Below, piece by piece: positions 14,163-23,828 of a DNA stretch of 64,000 bases. The position numbers and the translations under genes are program-made. The notes beneath the pieces were generated by a model. The model had not been told where the DNA came from. It was given only the letters and a program-made list of their open reading frames with translations, and made no database searches. The number at the start of each line of letters is the position of its first letter. Position 1 is the stretch's first letter. This DNA is from Prorocentrum cordatum (lineage: Eukaryota > Sar > Dinophyceae > Prorocentrales > Prorocentraceae), in NCBI GenBank assembly GCA_963575745.1, contig CAUYUJ010021075.1, positions 81,140-145,139 on the forward strand, written 5' to 3'.

Positions 14163-14569
14163 GTTCGCATGCTGGGTACAGTCGGTAAGATTTTGTGATG
14201 TGTGCATGAAGGGAACATGCAGCAGCTGCCCTACGTACAGAATTGCCTAATACTCACGAGCGCAGCTGCTGTGATAGCGCTTGCAAAGTCCTGCATGATT
14301 TTGCCATACATGCGTGTCAGAGGAGTTCGATACCCAGTTGTTGCCAGTGTTGCTCCAAGAGAGGGCAACAACTGCATACAGGAAGACCGCAGGTATCCAT
14401 CGCATGTGGGGCATTTCTTCAGTGGCGGAAGAGCGCAAATACTTACAAAAAGTGAGGGGCGAAGGACTGCACAAAAACCCTTCAGGGGCCCAGTAGGGCC
14501 CGCTTGGCCCATTTCGGGCACCATGCTTGCTCCAGAAGGGGCCCTGAAGGTCCCAATTGAGGGCCCTTC
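14163..14569. other. downstream flank of the cysteine-rich gene
   Basis: No gene, terminator or element recognised. GGGCCC-rich text starts at about 14480. Confidence 0.3.
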
Positions 14570-14705
14570 TTGGTATCGCTCGGACGTGTGCACCTTTTTT
14601 CTCGGCGGGGATTATGAAGGAGCATCCTGGATCATCCTGCGAAAAAAACAAACTACGCACGAAACCGAAAACAGCACAGGGTATGGACGTCCGAGCGGCG
14701 GGGAG
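14570..14705. mobile_element. family D MITE, copy 1
   Basis: The ends are inverted: TTGGTATCGCTCGGACGTG on the left and GGACGTCCGAGCGGCGG on the right. Between them, ACGCACGAAACCGAAAA is shared by most copies. Family size is about 135 bp. Other copies: 14876, 16949, 28279, 42222, 57406 and 59578. Confidence 0.85.
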
Positions 14706-14875
14706 CCTTTTCCCCTTCACCCCCCAATGTGGGCCGGCCCCTGCCTTCACCCTCCCGAAGAGGGGGGTCCACCGTCAAACACGCAAGACCGCTCGGAGGG
14801 CCGCCGAGGGGCGCAGGAGCGCGCGGGCGGGGCCGCGGGGGGAGGGCTCGCGCGCCCACGGCGCCCGCCCCAGCG

Positions 14876-14964
14876 CTGGGCATCGCTCGGACCGTCGAGC
14901 AAAACAAAAACACGCACGAGACCGACAAGTGCACGGGAAATGGACGTCCGAGCGACGGCAAGAG
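14876..14964. mobile_element. family D MITE, copy 2 (internally deleted)
   Basis: Carries both family D ends (CATCGCTCGGAC and GACGTCCGAGCGACGGCAAG) but is only about 89 bp long. The left interior is lost. Confidence 0.8.
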
Positions 14965-14982
14965 CGCCCCCACCCCCGCTCG

Positions 14983-15295
14983 AGCAGGAGATCGGCTGCA
15001 GAATTCACTCGCCAAACATTGACTGTGTTCCGTCAAATCTGCGCACGTGGCGTGGACTGATGCGGTCAAGAGGCGGTCTCGGGGGCACACCAGTTCGGTG
15101 CGGTCGGCCCGAGGTGTTGAGATCGAGGTCGGTTCGGGGAAGGTGCCCGAATGTTCCTCGCGCTCGTTGGGTGCTCTTGCGCATCCCGGGGGAGGGTGCC
15201 CTCGAATACTCTTCGTCTCGGCCGGCGGAGGGCCTCATATGTTCTTGAAGGATGTTCTCCTGCCCCAGGTCCGACTGCAGTCGATCTCCTACTCG
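14983..15295. mobile_element. family J inverted-repeat element, copy 1
   Basis: The left end CGAGCAGGAGATCGGCTGCAG faces the right end CTGCAGTCGATCTCCTACTCG about 310 bp away. Relatives with the same ends: 18016-18172 and 44027-44202. Confidence 0.75.
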
Positions 15296-15446
15296 CCTGC
15301 TAGGCCGTCCCGGGGCCCTCTGGGGGGGGCTGGTCGACCCTCCCTGAGGCGGTGTTGGAGGCTTCTTGGGCCGTCGTGGATTGTCCGAGTCTCGAGAACG
15401 TGGAGGGCCCCGAAAATATAGAAAAAAACAGAAAAGGAGCCACAGA

Positions 15447-15448
<2 letters not shown>

Positions 15449-15484
<36 letters not shown>
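15449..15484. repeat. TC dinucleotide tract
   Basis: An uninterrupted (TC)n run of about 36 bp. Confidence 0.95.
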
Positions 15485-15485
<1 letters not shown>

Positions 15486-15497
15486 AACAAGAAAAAA

Positions 15498-15652
15498 GCA
15501 TGGCATAAACATACATTTTTGGCGCTCCGCGCGGATTTCTTGGATCCGCACTGGGCCCACCCGGCGGCGCCTCCTGGCGCGCTTTGCGCGCCATGGAGGA
15601 AGGCCCAGCGCAGATCCAAGAGGTGCGCGTGCAGCGCTAAAAGTTCAAGTCT
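15498..15652. mobile_element. family I foldback element, copy 1
   Basis: The left arm (ATAAACATACATTTTTGGCG then CTCCGCGCGGATTTCTTGG) is mirrored by the right arm (CCAAGAGGTGCGCG ... GCGCTAAAAGTT). Better-preserved copies are at 23668-23828 and 30355-30515. Confidence 0.75.
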
Positions 15653-15676
15653 AGGCAATTTCTTCTTCTTCTTCTA

Positions 15677-15852
15677 CAGCGGAGACCCATGCCAAGAAAC
15701 ACCCTGCTTGCCTCCAGGACGCCCCGGGTTTCTTGGGTTTCGATGGTTTTGCCATGGCAAGCGTGACGTTCCCGCACGACAAATCGATGGACGCCCTGGG
15801 GTCTCAGGATTGGGTTTCTTGTGGAAGGTTTCTCGTGGTCGGGCCCCTACTG
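15677..15852. mobile_element. family B MITE, copy 1 (TA target site)
   Basis: 176 bp from CAGCGGAGACCC to CCCCTACTG, with TA on both sides. The interior shares ATGCCAAGAAACACCCTGCT and GGTTTCTTGTGGAAGGTTTC with six other copies. CAGT-type ends plus TA suggest mobilisation by a Tc1/mariner transposase supplied elsewhere. Confidence 0.85.
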
Positions 15853-15861
15853 TATGCTGTG

Positions 15862-16000
15862 TTCTCAGGAAAAGACAAGCACTGACACAGTTAATCGTCG
15901 ATTCCCACGAAAAAGAAGGAGACTGAGGGAACTGGGGAGGAAGACGAACACCCTGAAAATATTTGGAAGTTTGGGGAATCCTGGGATTTGTGTCTCAGGG
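15862..16000. mobile_element. family H repeat, copy 1
   Basis: Shares AATCGTCGATTCCC, GAAGACGAACACCC and TGGGGAATCCTG with copies at 46690, 54433, 62193 and (reversed) 63588. It has no clear terminal inverted repeat. Confidence 0.7.
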
Positions 16001-16156
16001 CTGGACCTAGACGGTTTTTGGTGATTCTGTGGGCCGTTGTCGTTTCGACTTCGTATTGCAGTAGAGAGGCGGATTCGAGACAAAAGCGAGGGACAACGAA
16101 AACAAAACGACAACGACAAACAACGTTTAGGTTCAGCCCTGTTGTGTCTAAGTATC

Positions 16157-16323
16157 TATGCGTGTGTGTGTGTGTGTTTTTGTGTGTGCGTGTGTGTGTG
16201 ACTGTGTGTGTATGTGTGTGTGCGTGGGCGTGGGCGTGGGCGTGGGCGTGGGCGTGGGCGTGGGCGTGGGCGTGTGCGTGTGTGTGTGTGTGTTTTTGTG
16301 TGTGTGTGTGTCTGTGTGTGTGT

Positions 16324-16369
<46 letters not shown>
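16157..16369. repeat. TG microsatellite with GTGGGC minisatellite
   Basis: Imperfect (TG)n with eight or nine GTGGGC hexamers at about 16222-16272. It runs directly into the assembly gap. Confidence 0.95.
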
Positions 16370-16469
16370 NNNNNNNNNNNNNNNNNNNNNNNNNNNNNNN
16401 NNNNNNNNNNNNNNNNNNNNNNNNNNNNNNNNNNNNNNNNNNNNNNNNNNNNNNNNNNNNNNNNNNNNN
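16370..16469. other. assembly gap (100 N)
   Basis: Exactly 100 N, a conventional placeholder length. The true distance is unknown. Confidence 0.99.
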
Positions 16470-16557
16470 GATGCGGCCCGACTCGCCGCACATTGCGGTT
16501 CGCTCCGATCTTCCGATTCGACGTTGACGGATGTTGCGTTCTCCCAGACATCCCACG

Positions 16558-16696
16558 TACAGTCAACCCGCGCAGTAGGGATGGGCAGCCTTCCCAAGGG
16601 TAGCCTTGCATCCTGAACTCCTGGGCCAATCCTTGGCCACTTTCGTTGGCCGCGCCCCGCTCGAGAAGGCTTGAACTGGGCGCCCGAGGCCCTTGC
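16558..16696. mobile_element. family C MITE, copy 1 (right end lost)
   Basis: Begins TACAGTCAACCCGCG and shares GCCGCGCCCCGCTCGA with copies at 23258 and 58187. The right inverted end is missing, replaced by the hairpin at 16693-16739. Confidence 0.75.
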
Positions 16697-16739
16697 TGGC
16701 GGTCCGGGGGCCCTCGCCAGGCCCTCGGACCGCCAGCAA
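16693..16739. repeat. perfect hairpin, 14-bp stem
   Basis: TTGCTGGCGGTCCG (16693-16706) is exactly reverse-complemented at 16726-16739 around a GGGCCCT-rich loop. It sits at the truncated end of a family C copy. Confidence 0.8.
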
Positions 16740-16751
16740 CAAGATTCGGTA

Positions 16752-16929
16752 GAGGCCTCTTAGATGGGGTCCGAGTAGATGGGGTCGAAGGATCGCGCCG
16801 CATCGCCGATGCATCGGCGACGCCAGCGTGCAGGAATTCGGGCTTCGCATCGAGCCACAGCGCCGATGCATCGGCGATGCGGCGCGATCCCCCGACTCCA
16901 ACTACTCCGACCCCATCCGGGAGGCCTAG
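16752..16929. mobile_element. family F foldback element, copy 2
   Basis: Left arm GAGGCCTCTTAGATGGGGTC, right arm GACCCCATCCGGGAGGCC, and interior GATGCATCGGCGA units, as in the copies at 11913, 20643 and 28588. Confidence 0.85.
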
Positions 16930-16948
16930 ATTCGAGACGGACATCAGT

Positions 16949-17080
16949 TTGGCATCGCTCGAACGTGGTTTTTTTTTCCTCGGCGAGGTACACCGAGGAG
17001 CCTCTGGAAGAACGTTGCGACGACACGCACGCACAACGGAGGAAAAGGCGCAGGGAGTGGACGTCCGAGCGACGGCGAGC
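16949..17080. mobile_element. family D MITE, copy 3
   Basis: Left end TTGGCATCGCTCGAACGTG, right end GGACGTCCGAGCGACGGCGA. The interior is diverged but has the typical length. Confidence 0.8.
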
Positions 17081-17164
17081 CAGGCCCTGGGGAAAGGATC
17101 GAGACTTCGGGGGAACGCAGGCTGCCACAAAAACATCGGATATGGCTGCAAAGGGGCAGGACTC

Positions 17165-17222
17165 TGATATATATATATATATATATATACATATACACAT
17201 ATATATATATATATATACATGT
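17165..17222. repeat. TA dinucleotide tract
   Basis: (AT)n of about 58 bp with a CATATACA interruption, one of the few AT-rich spots in the window. Confidence 0.95.
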
Positions 17223-17377
17223 ACATATGTGCATATGTGCATTCAAGAAACTCGGCTCTGGAACCGGGGTCGGGACAACATGGAGCAAGGGGGTTACGAC
17301 ATCTGCTGCGCGCAGCTGGTTTCGGCCTCGCCGCGGGGCGCTTGCCTCACAATCGGCGTCACCCCAGCATATTATTG

Positions 17378-17517
17378 CAGGAGGACAATTCAAAAATAGT
17401 AAAAAATAGTCAGGGGACTATGTTTTGACTATTTTTCAGTATGCTTAGGGCATTGTTTCAGTATTTGGTATTTTTTCGTCGAAATATCCCCCCTTCAGGG
17501 GGACAGGCCCGACTTAA
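17378..17517. mobile_element. family A MITE, copy 1 (left end truncated)
   Basis: Starts inside the left inverted repeat at CAGGAGGACAATTCAAAAAT and ends with GGGGGACAGGCCCGACTTAA. The interior AATAGT/GACTATT motif is present. Confidence 0.8.
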
Positions 17518-17528
17518 TACTAATACTA

Positions 17529-17650
17529 TATGTGCGTCGCCCCCCCCAGGAGCGACGCGCGCAGAAACATCCCACAGCATAGGCTCCGTGGCGAGCGCTT
17601 TCTGGCCATACCGGTTGGGGGACGATATGCTACAAGCAGGTTCTCGATAA
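17529..17650. mobile_element. family P repeat, copy 1 (partial)
   Basis: Matches 34993-35150 and 52561-52715 through CGCCCCCCCCAGGAGCGACG, GGCGAGCGCTTTCTGGCCAT and the CGATATGCTACAAG segment. The right inverted end is not present. Confidence 0.6.
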
Positions 17651-18015
17651 GCTACGATATGCTACGATACAATTTATTACGATATAAATCAAGACGCACG
17701 CCTCCAGTGAGGACACGTTGTAGTAGTATGTTCATGTGCGGCACACATAAGGTTGACGCCAGGAGGCGCCGGGGAGATAGATTGAGTGAGTTGATTCGCT
17801 GACCCCCGCTTTGCGTCCGACCCGGCAGAGGCTTGATTTCGATATTGTCCCCACCGTGGCCCCTCGTGGGATAGGCCGCGAGCAGTTGCGATTGCATGTT
17901 GCTTCCTCAAGGGCGCGGGCCTCCTCTGGGAGGCCTTTGCTTCGGGCCAGCTGGCGGTCTCTGGGGCCAGCTTCGGGAGTCAGGCGCTCGAAATGCCAGT
18001 TCGTGGTCTCCCCTC

Positions 18016-18172
18016 GTTCGAGTAGGAGATCGATTACAGAAATGATGTACTCCAGCATTTATTCCCCGACGAAAAATAACGTAGAGTGGAGCTACAAGGA
18101 ACCCGACGAAACACACGACAGAAAACGGCGGACGAACAATTTCGGGGCACATCAATTCTGTAGCCGATCTCC
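18016..18172. mobile_element. family J inverted-repeat element, copy 2
   Basis: Ends CGAGTAGGAGATCGATTACAG and TTCTGTAGCCGATCTCCC face each other about 157 bp apart. Confidence 0.75.
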
Positions 18173-18179
18173 CCCTTCG

Positions 18180-19580
18180 GGCCTCGTGGGTCCCCGCCCC
18201 CCGTGCTTTCCCTCCTCCATCTCCTCCCGCCTCCCCGCTGCTTCCCGCCTCCCTTCCGCCTCCCTGCTCCGTCCCGCCCTCCTCCCCCGCCTCGCACTTC
18301 CTCGTGCCCCCTCCTCCCGCCCCCATCCTCCTTCCCTCCCCTGGCCCCCTCCTCGAGATTTTTGTTTGTTTGGTTGTTGTTGGACCCCCCCTTGGCCATA
18401 AGGCGAGTGATGCCCCCACTCCCCCCCCCCCCCATAACGCTCCCCCCCCCCCCCGAGGGCGTCCAGGCACTGCCGCGGCGCGTTCGGCCCCATAGTTTGT
18501 GTGGTGTTTGACCCACACGGCGGGGGGGGCGCCGTCATGCCCATCCCCCGCCCCAGCCACCCCCCCCTCGCCTCCGCGAGCAATGAAATGTTATCCCCCC
18601 CTGACCCCCTCCGCATTTCCGGCTCTGCTGGGCCCCATCACGATGCAGATTTCGAGCAGGAGGCCGACCACAGAATCGATCAATCGCACAATTTTTGTTT
18701 TGTATATTTTTCCACATTCAACACAATGTGTTTAGATACACAAGCAGCCAACTCCTATGTGATCCGCTTCGACGGAAATTATGTTCTGCGGATATCAGTT
18801 ATGTCGTCGATCTCCGACCCGAAACGTTGTCAGGGGCAAGTCCGATCCGACCTGATTTCCCGATTCGGTGCTGGCGGATCCTTCCCTCCTCCCGCGCTCG
18901 GAGATAGGCGCGTCGGACCCCCCCTCGCCCACCGATCGCCGAGGGGGGCTCGCCAGCCCGCCCCGCCCAGGAGCGCGCGGACTCGCCATCGGGGGCTCCT
19001 CGTCGATCCATCGGCGAAGTGCCGTCGATCCGCGCTCGACGCCTCCCCCCCTGAGCTGCCCCCCCCTGCGGAACCGCTGCCCCACGGGACTCCATTCGGC
19101 ATCGCAGAGTGGACTGGGGTCGTGGTCGAACGCTTCGTGTCCTGACGGGTTGAGCATGTCAGGCCCTCGTCGCGAATCCTGCGGGCAAACGCGTCGGTGG
19201 TCGAACCATGGAGTTTCCGAACACGTCACGCCCTTACCCTCGCACGCGATGGTTCTCCCCCAATCCCAGACTTGTGGACGAACCGTGCAGCCGATGAAGC
19301 AAACAATTCTGGGATACACCCCGAGGGGGATATTCGGACGCACCACCGTCGAGGATGGGCGCCCCCCCATCGTATATCCCAGGGTTGGGCCCCAAATTTC
19401 GAGGTCGATTCAAAAAACCCTCGAAGCCTGGGACACTGGGCGACATTAGCCCCTGTCATACCCGGCCTTCCGACGGCGATTCTTCTTGTGGCCTAGAGGT
19501 TTCGACCGCTTCTTCCGGGCCTGTGCTCCCGCCTGGATACTTGTCCGATGGCCCCGTGGCCCGAGAACGCGTGGTGTTCT
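18180..19580. other. C-rich unassigned stretch
   Basis: Pyrimidine-rich from 18180 to 18560, then mixed sequence. The open frames in all directions are C/G-run artefacts. No carrier exon or other domain was recognised. Confidence 0.3.
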
Positions 19581-19584
19581 GATG

Positions 19585-19815
19585 CTGTTAGAGGAGGGGA
19601 GGAGGGGGGGATGAGGAGGAGGAGGAGATAGGAGGAGAAGATAGGAGGAGGAGGAGGAGGAGGAGGAGGAGGAGGAGATAGGAGGAGGAGGAGGAGATAG
19701 GAGGAGGAGGAGAAGGAGGAGGAGGAGGAAGGAGGAGGAGGGAGGAGGAGGGAGGAGGAGGAGGAGGAGGAGGAGGAGGGATGAGGGAGGAGGAGGAGGA
19801 GGAGGAGGAGGACTG
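19585..19815. repeat. GGA/AGG purine tract
   Basis: About 230 bp of (GGA)n with GATA and GAA interruptions. Confidence 0.95.
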
Positions 19816-19833
19816 AGCAACCCACCCGCAGTG

Positions 19834-19890
19834 GGGCGCCCGGCGGGTTCGTCCACACGGGGGCCTTGACGGTTTTGTGGCAGGCCCCCC
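19834..19890 (+). pseudogene. diverged duplicate of a mitochondrial-carrier exon
   Basis: In frame it reads APGGFVHTGALTVLW, closely matching APAGFVQTGALTGLW of the exon at 21268-21365. About 39 of the first 47 bases agree. After that the match is lost, so the GLTPVLLR segment is missing. It is preceded by CCACCCGCAG, which could act as a splice acceptor. I take it as a decayed exon copy 1.4 kb upstream of the better one. Confidence 0.6.
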
Positions 19891-19899
19891 CACGCCACC

Positions 19900-20448
19900 T
19901 AAGACCGACGGACAGCAACGCGTCCTGGGTCGAATGGCGTGACATTCTTACGCTCACAGAAGAAAGGGGCATGGCATGGGGAGAAACGGTTGGAAGTTCT
20001 CGCGAATGAATCATATCGGCGTTGGACCAGAGGTGCAAGCGCCGACCCAAGCAATTTGCACGGGCCTCCGACAGCTCATGCTGATGATTTGTCCCCTGTC
20101 TGGCAGGATGGGGTTGTTAGATCAAAACCCGCCTCGCACCCGTTCTACCGCGGGCGCCAGGCCCAAAGAGTGCCAGTGTTCCCAGAGTATCCCGCCTCGC
20201 GTTCTTGGGCTGTGAGCGTTTGACGCAAAATAGTTATTGTTCGTGCAGCTCTGAGAACCGCCGAGCCCCGACGTTCTTTTTTCGCAAAGACCTCCCGAGG
20301 TCCCGACCCATTCTTGGAGACCGGCTTCTTATCTTGAGCCGTTTGGTTGACAGTCCCGATGTTTCTGACGAAGGCCCCCGCCGGAAACAACAACAAACAT
20401 GTTCCGCCGTGATTTTTGTCACAACACGAGAGGGTTTGCTTGGATCAC
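19900..20448. other. unassigned sequence
   Basis: No gene or known repeat seen. Confidence 0.3.
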
Positions 20449-20456
20449 CGCTAGGG

Positions 20457-20617
20457 TTAAGTCGGGCACGTCCCTCTACAGGGGGAATAATAGAAAATAG
20501 TCCAGAAATAGTCGGGGGACTATTGTTTGACTATTTTTGAGCATTTGTGGGGTATGATTTGGGTATTTTCAACGTTTCGCCCAACACCCCCCATGTAGGG
20601 GGACATGCCCGACCTAA
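20457..20617. mobile_element. family A MITE, copy 2 with 8-bp target duplication
   Basis: 161 bp from TTAAGTCGGGCACGTCCC to GGACATGCCCGACCTAA. It is flanked on both sides by CGCTAGGG (20449-20456 and 20618-20625). The ends themselves contain a small CCCTCTACAGGG palindrome. Confidence 0.9.
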
Positions 20618-20642
20618 CGCTAGGGTTGCTCAGGGGACATCT

Positions 20643-20862
20643 GGGCCTCCCAGATCGGGTCGGAGCAGAAGGGCTCGGATGGCCGCGGGTCGATGCGGAG
20701 CCTGCTTTGTTCCGCGCTGGCGTCGCCGATGCACTGCCGACACTGCCGATGCATCGCCGATGCAGCGCTGATGCATCGCGGATGCATCGGTGATGCGTCG
20801 GCGATGCATTTGCGATGCGGCGCGATCCTCCGACCCCACCTGCTCGGACCCCATCTACAGTC
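20643..20862. mobile_element. family F foldback element, copy 3
   Basis: Left arm CTCCCAGATCGGGTCGGAG, right arm CTCGGACCCCATCTACAG. The interior carries at least eight diverged GATGCATCG units. Confidence 0.8.
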
Positions 20863-21025
20863 GGGGGTGGGCTGGGGAGGACACGCGAGCGGACACCAAA
20901 TGTTCCTCCGCGGGGCCACGCTGCCACAGGAGCGCAGAGGGCATTGGCCGCGAACCACAGGACGCAAGGGTACCCTCGATTCGGCTTGGTCGACCTACTA
21001 ATCGAGGTCGACTCGGGACCATCGA

Positions 21026-21220
21026 AATGGGTACGGGAGAAATGCGTATGGTGCCCAACGGCAGTTCTTGTTCAGCTTGAACAGGACTCGCTGTTCGCGC
21101 CACCGCGTACGTGGTTCTTTGAAGACAAAAAGCCGCCTGTCCAACAGCGGCCGCTGTCGGCTTTGGACAACATTTGTTGTTGGGCATCGTACCCACTTTC
21201 TTCGTACCCATCTCGCGCGT
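21026..21220. mobile_element. family O repeat, copy 1
   Basis: Shares TTGAACAGGACTCGCTGT, TTCTTTGAAG and TTTGGACAACATTTGTTG with 25641-25815. Inverted sequence GAAATGGGTACG / GTACCCATCTC lies near the ends. Confidence 0.65.
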
Positions 21221-21267
21221 CCAAGTCGGGTGTGTCCCCTAAGCAACCCCGGCGGTGATCCGAGCAG

Positions 21268-21365
21268 AAGGACCCGCACCGCGCCCCGCTGGAGGCGCCG
21301 GCCGGCTTCGTCCAGACGGGGGCCTTGACGGGCCTGTGGCGGGGCCTGACGCCCGTGCTGCTCAG
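21268..21365 (+). CDS. mitochondrial carrier exon A (second half of repeat 1)
   Basis: Reads KDPHRAPLEAPAGFVQTG followed by ALTGLWRGLTPVLLR. GLWRGLTPVLLR is the classic loop before the second helix of a carrier repeat, [W/Y]xG. The exon ends CTGCTCAG, followed by GC (21366-21367) as donor, in phase 2. Joined to exon B this gives LLR then SVPCSAIFFVTYEQ. The left boundary is less certain: GAGCAG at 21262-21267 is the nearest acceptor and the tract before it is weak. A decayed copy lies at 19834. Confidence 0.75.
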
Positions 21366-21469
21366 GCCCGCGCCGTGCCGGCCCCCCCGCGGGCCTTCCC
21401 GCTTCGGTCGGCCACCATGCGGGCCGAGTACGGCAGTTTGGCGTCTGGAGAGAAGATGAGAGGATTCGG

Positions 21470-21670
21470 AAGCAAATCATGGGAGTTTTGTAGAGATGGA
21501 TAGCGTCGACTTGCGTCGAGTAGCGTCTTAGAGTCGATGGGATAGCGCCAGTTCAGCGTGGCTAGCGTCGATTAGCGTTGATTTAACGACAACCAGCGTC
21601 GACAATCGTCGATTAGCGTCGATTCGCAAGAACCGACAAGATGGTATGGGAGGCTCACATGAGTTGCCAT
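21470..21670. mobile_element. family G inverted-repeat element, copy 2
   Basis: Ends AGCAAATCATGGGAGTTTTG and GAGGCTCACATGAGTTGCC, with an interior of TAGCGTCGATTAGCG units. It lies about 100 bp into intron A-B. Confidence 0.8.
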
Positions 21671-21687
21671 CGAAAAAAGAGGAAACG

Positions 21688-21835
21688 GTACCCATACCCT
21701 TACCTTTCCCTCGTTATCCCCTTTTTCGGGCCTCTTGGGAGGCCCTCATCGCCACCGCTGGATGCGCATCGTAATCCTGGTCAGAACGCACCCCAGGAGA
21801 GGTCCGGGGAGCATCGGTATCGGTACCTTCTGACC
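21688..21835. mobile_element. family T repeat, copy 1
   Basis: Shares TCGCCACCGCTGGATGCGC, GGTCAGAACGCACCCC and AGAGGTCCGGGGAGC with 36740-36905. Fragments of the same text occur at 24545, 28880 and 47790, and reversed at 42870-43160. Confidence 0.65.
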
Positions 21836-23078
21836 TCCCCAGAAGAGGCACGAGGACCATGACCAAGATGTCGCGGGATTTTGCCGATGCCGATCTTGGT
21901 CATGGTCCGTGTCGGCCGTCGCCGATTCGCGAGGATGATCCACGAGTTGGCGCGGACCAAGAGCGACTGTGACCAAGATCGGCACGACGTCTCTGCGTTC
22001 AGTCTGAGTCATGGTCCTCGTGCTCTGCCCTTTCGGCGTCGTGTCGACGCGGCGGCGACCCCGCCACGGGCCTTCGAGGCTCAGTGCCGACAGTGGCCCA
22101 GAAGCAATCGATATTGAACGATACGCCGTTTCGCAAAGCGCCGACCGCTCAAGGACGGGTGCTCCACGAGATGGGCGGGACCGACGCAAAGGTCGTGCGG
22201 CACGAAGCCGTTGAAGAAATCTTCGGTACGATCGAAACGGGGTCTTCGAAAACTCTGGTTACTGGAAACCCGATCCCGATCCTTGATCCCTGGCAAACTG
22301 AGATCCTCGAACCTAGACGTACCTCGATCCCAGACATCCGAAGCATCGTTGTGTTCAATCGCGCCATGTTTGTTCGGCAGTGTCGGCCTGCAGGAGCTGT
22401 TTTCGGGCCCACGGGCCATCAACCATTGATCTGGGACGAAGAGTTGTTCCCCCCGAAGGGGCCGAGACCTTTTGGACGGCGGATTTTCTGATAGAATGAA
22501 AAACGCAGATCGTCGGATGTCTGGGATGGGGACGGAGACGAACGACATGTCCTGCCCACTCTGAGCAGAAGCCGCTGCCAGCGTCGCCGCGGGCGCTGGC
22601 CAAATGGACAGAGCACCTCGGCTGCCCAGCATCGGGGAAACGTCAGACTCGAGCACGCCGGAATTCGGGTTCGCCAGCGCTTTTCGACGAGCGCGTCCTG
22701 GGTTATGACGGTCCAGCTTTCGTGGGATGCTTGCAGCGGGAGGTCGCGTCAAATGCCGGATTGGGCCTCGTCATGTGCATCATGGCCCCGTCAGACCAAC
22801 CCCGCTCCCCCGAACCCGTGCCTCACGTCTCCCCCTCCCCGCTTGTGGGTCGGAGTCCTTCGCCTGGGCTCTCAGCGGTCCCTCAGACGGAGACGGTAGA
22901 GCCTCCAGGGCGCGCGCGCCGCCCAAATGCGCGCGTTCGCTTGAACGCCAGGAACTTACGTCCCCAGGCGGCAGGGGGGCCACAGAAGGGGGCCCCGAGC
23001 GTTCCCCCAATCTGCGCGCGCACCACCGCCCCAGCGACGTAGAGTTCGACCGGTCGTGGTGCCTCGAACCCGAGCCTT
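21836..23078. other. intronic stretch without recognised gene
   Basis: At 21858-21908 ATGACCAAGAT is mirrored by ATCTTGGTCAT. At 22030-22110 GCGGCGGCGACnCCGnC text is shared with 42500-42560. The 135-aa frame at 22084 has no recognisable domain. Confidence 0.35.
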
Positions 23079-23079
23079 C

Positions 23080-23255
23080 TGGTGGAGTCCCATGCCAAGG
23101 AATACCCTGCTTGCCTCCAGGGTGCCCTGGGTTTCTTGGGTTCCGATGGTTCTGCGATGGAGAGCGCGACGCTCCCGCACCAAAAGTCGAGGCGCGCCCC
23201 GGGGCCTCGGGGTTGGGTTTCTCGTGGACGGCTTCTTGTGGTCGGGCCTCCACTG
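23080..23255. mobile_element. family B MITE, copy 2
   Basis: Left end degraded (GGTGGAGTCCC), right end GGGCCTCCACTG followed by TA. The element directly abuts family C copy 2 and shares that TA. Confidence 0.8.
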
Positions 23256-23257
23256 TA

Positions 23258-23410
23258 CAGTCGACCCGCATTGCAAGGATATAGCATCCCTCCCAAGGGT
23301 ACCCTCGCATCCTTGCCTCCTGGGTCCATCCTTGGACACTTGTGTTCGCCGCGCTCCGCTCGAAACGCTTCCGGGTCCTTATCGCGCATCCTTACTATCC
23401 GGGTTGACTG
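23258..23410. mobile_element. family C MITE, copy 2 (complete)
   Basis: 153 bp. CAGTCGACCCGCATTGCAAG on the left and CTTACTATCCGGGTTGACTG on the right form an inverted repeat of about 25 bp. TA is present at both borders. This is the best copy for defining the family. Confidence 0.85.
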
Positions 23411-23667
23411 TAGTCCCTCGAGCCCGAGTCTCACGTCTCCCCGACAGCAGCGGCCGCTGTCGCTCGTGGGCGGCACCCGCTGCTGGGCAGAGCGCCCCCC
23501 GTGCTATGCTGGGTCGCCCGCGGGGGCACGACGAGAGCACCGCACATGGCGCGGCCTGCGCCCGAGCGGTGGCCCTCCTCCAGATGGGGAGGTGGTGCGG
23601 GGGCGCGAGGTGTCTCCCGATGCCGCCCAGCACCTAGGCCTCGAAGAAGAGAAGCCGCCATTCATTG

Positions 23668-23828
23668 AACATAAACTTTGGGCGCTCCGCGCGGAGTTCT
23701 TGGATCCGCGCGCCCCCCCCCCTGGGCGGCGCCTCCGGCGCCGTCCCTGGCGCGCGGAGCGCGCCAGGGAGGGGGGTCCAGCGCAGGTCCAAGGAATCCG
23801 CGCGGAGCGCCCAAAGTTTATGTTTATG
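23668..23828. mobile_element. family I foldback element, copy 2 (best preserved)
   Basis: The arms start ATAAACTTTGGGCGCTCCGC and end GCGCCCAAAGTTTATGTTTA. The whole 160 bp can fold back through nested GGCGCC and CTGGCGCG palindromes. Confidence 0.85.

Noticed and set aside
12323-14188. 621-aa frame in a second reading frame of the cysteine-rich array
   Set aside because: The alternative frame lacks a signal peptide and a conserved pattern. The frame from 12219 has both.
15048-15085. WTDAVKRRSRG as a possible first carrier signature (PxDxxK)
   Set aside because: It lacks the proline, lies inside a family J element and has no flanking carrier sequence.
22084-22491. 135-aa open frame starting MPTVAQKQSILND
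   Set aside because: No recognisable domain, and overlapping minus-strand frames are equally long. Composition does not separate it from its surroundings.
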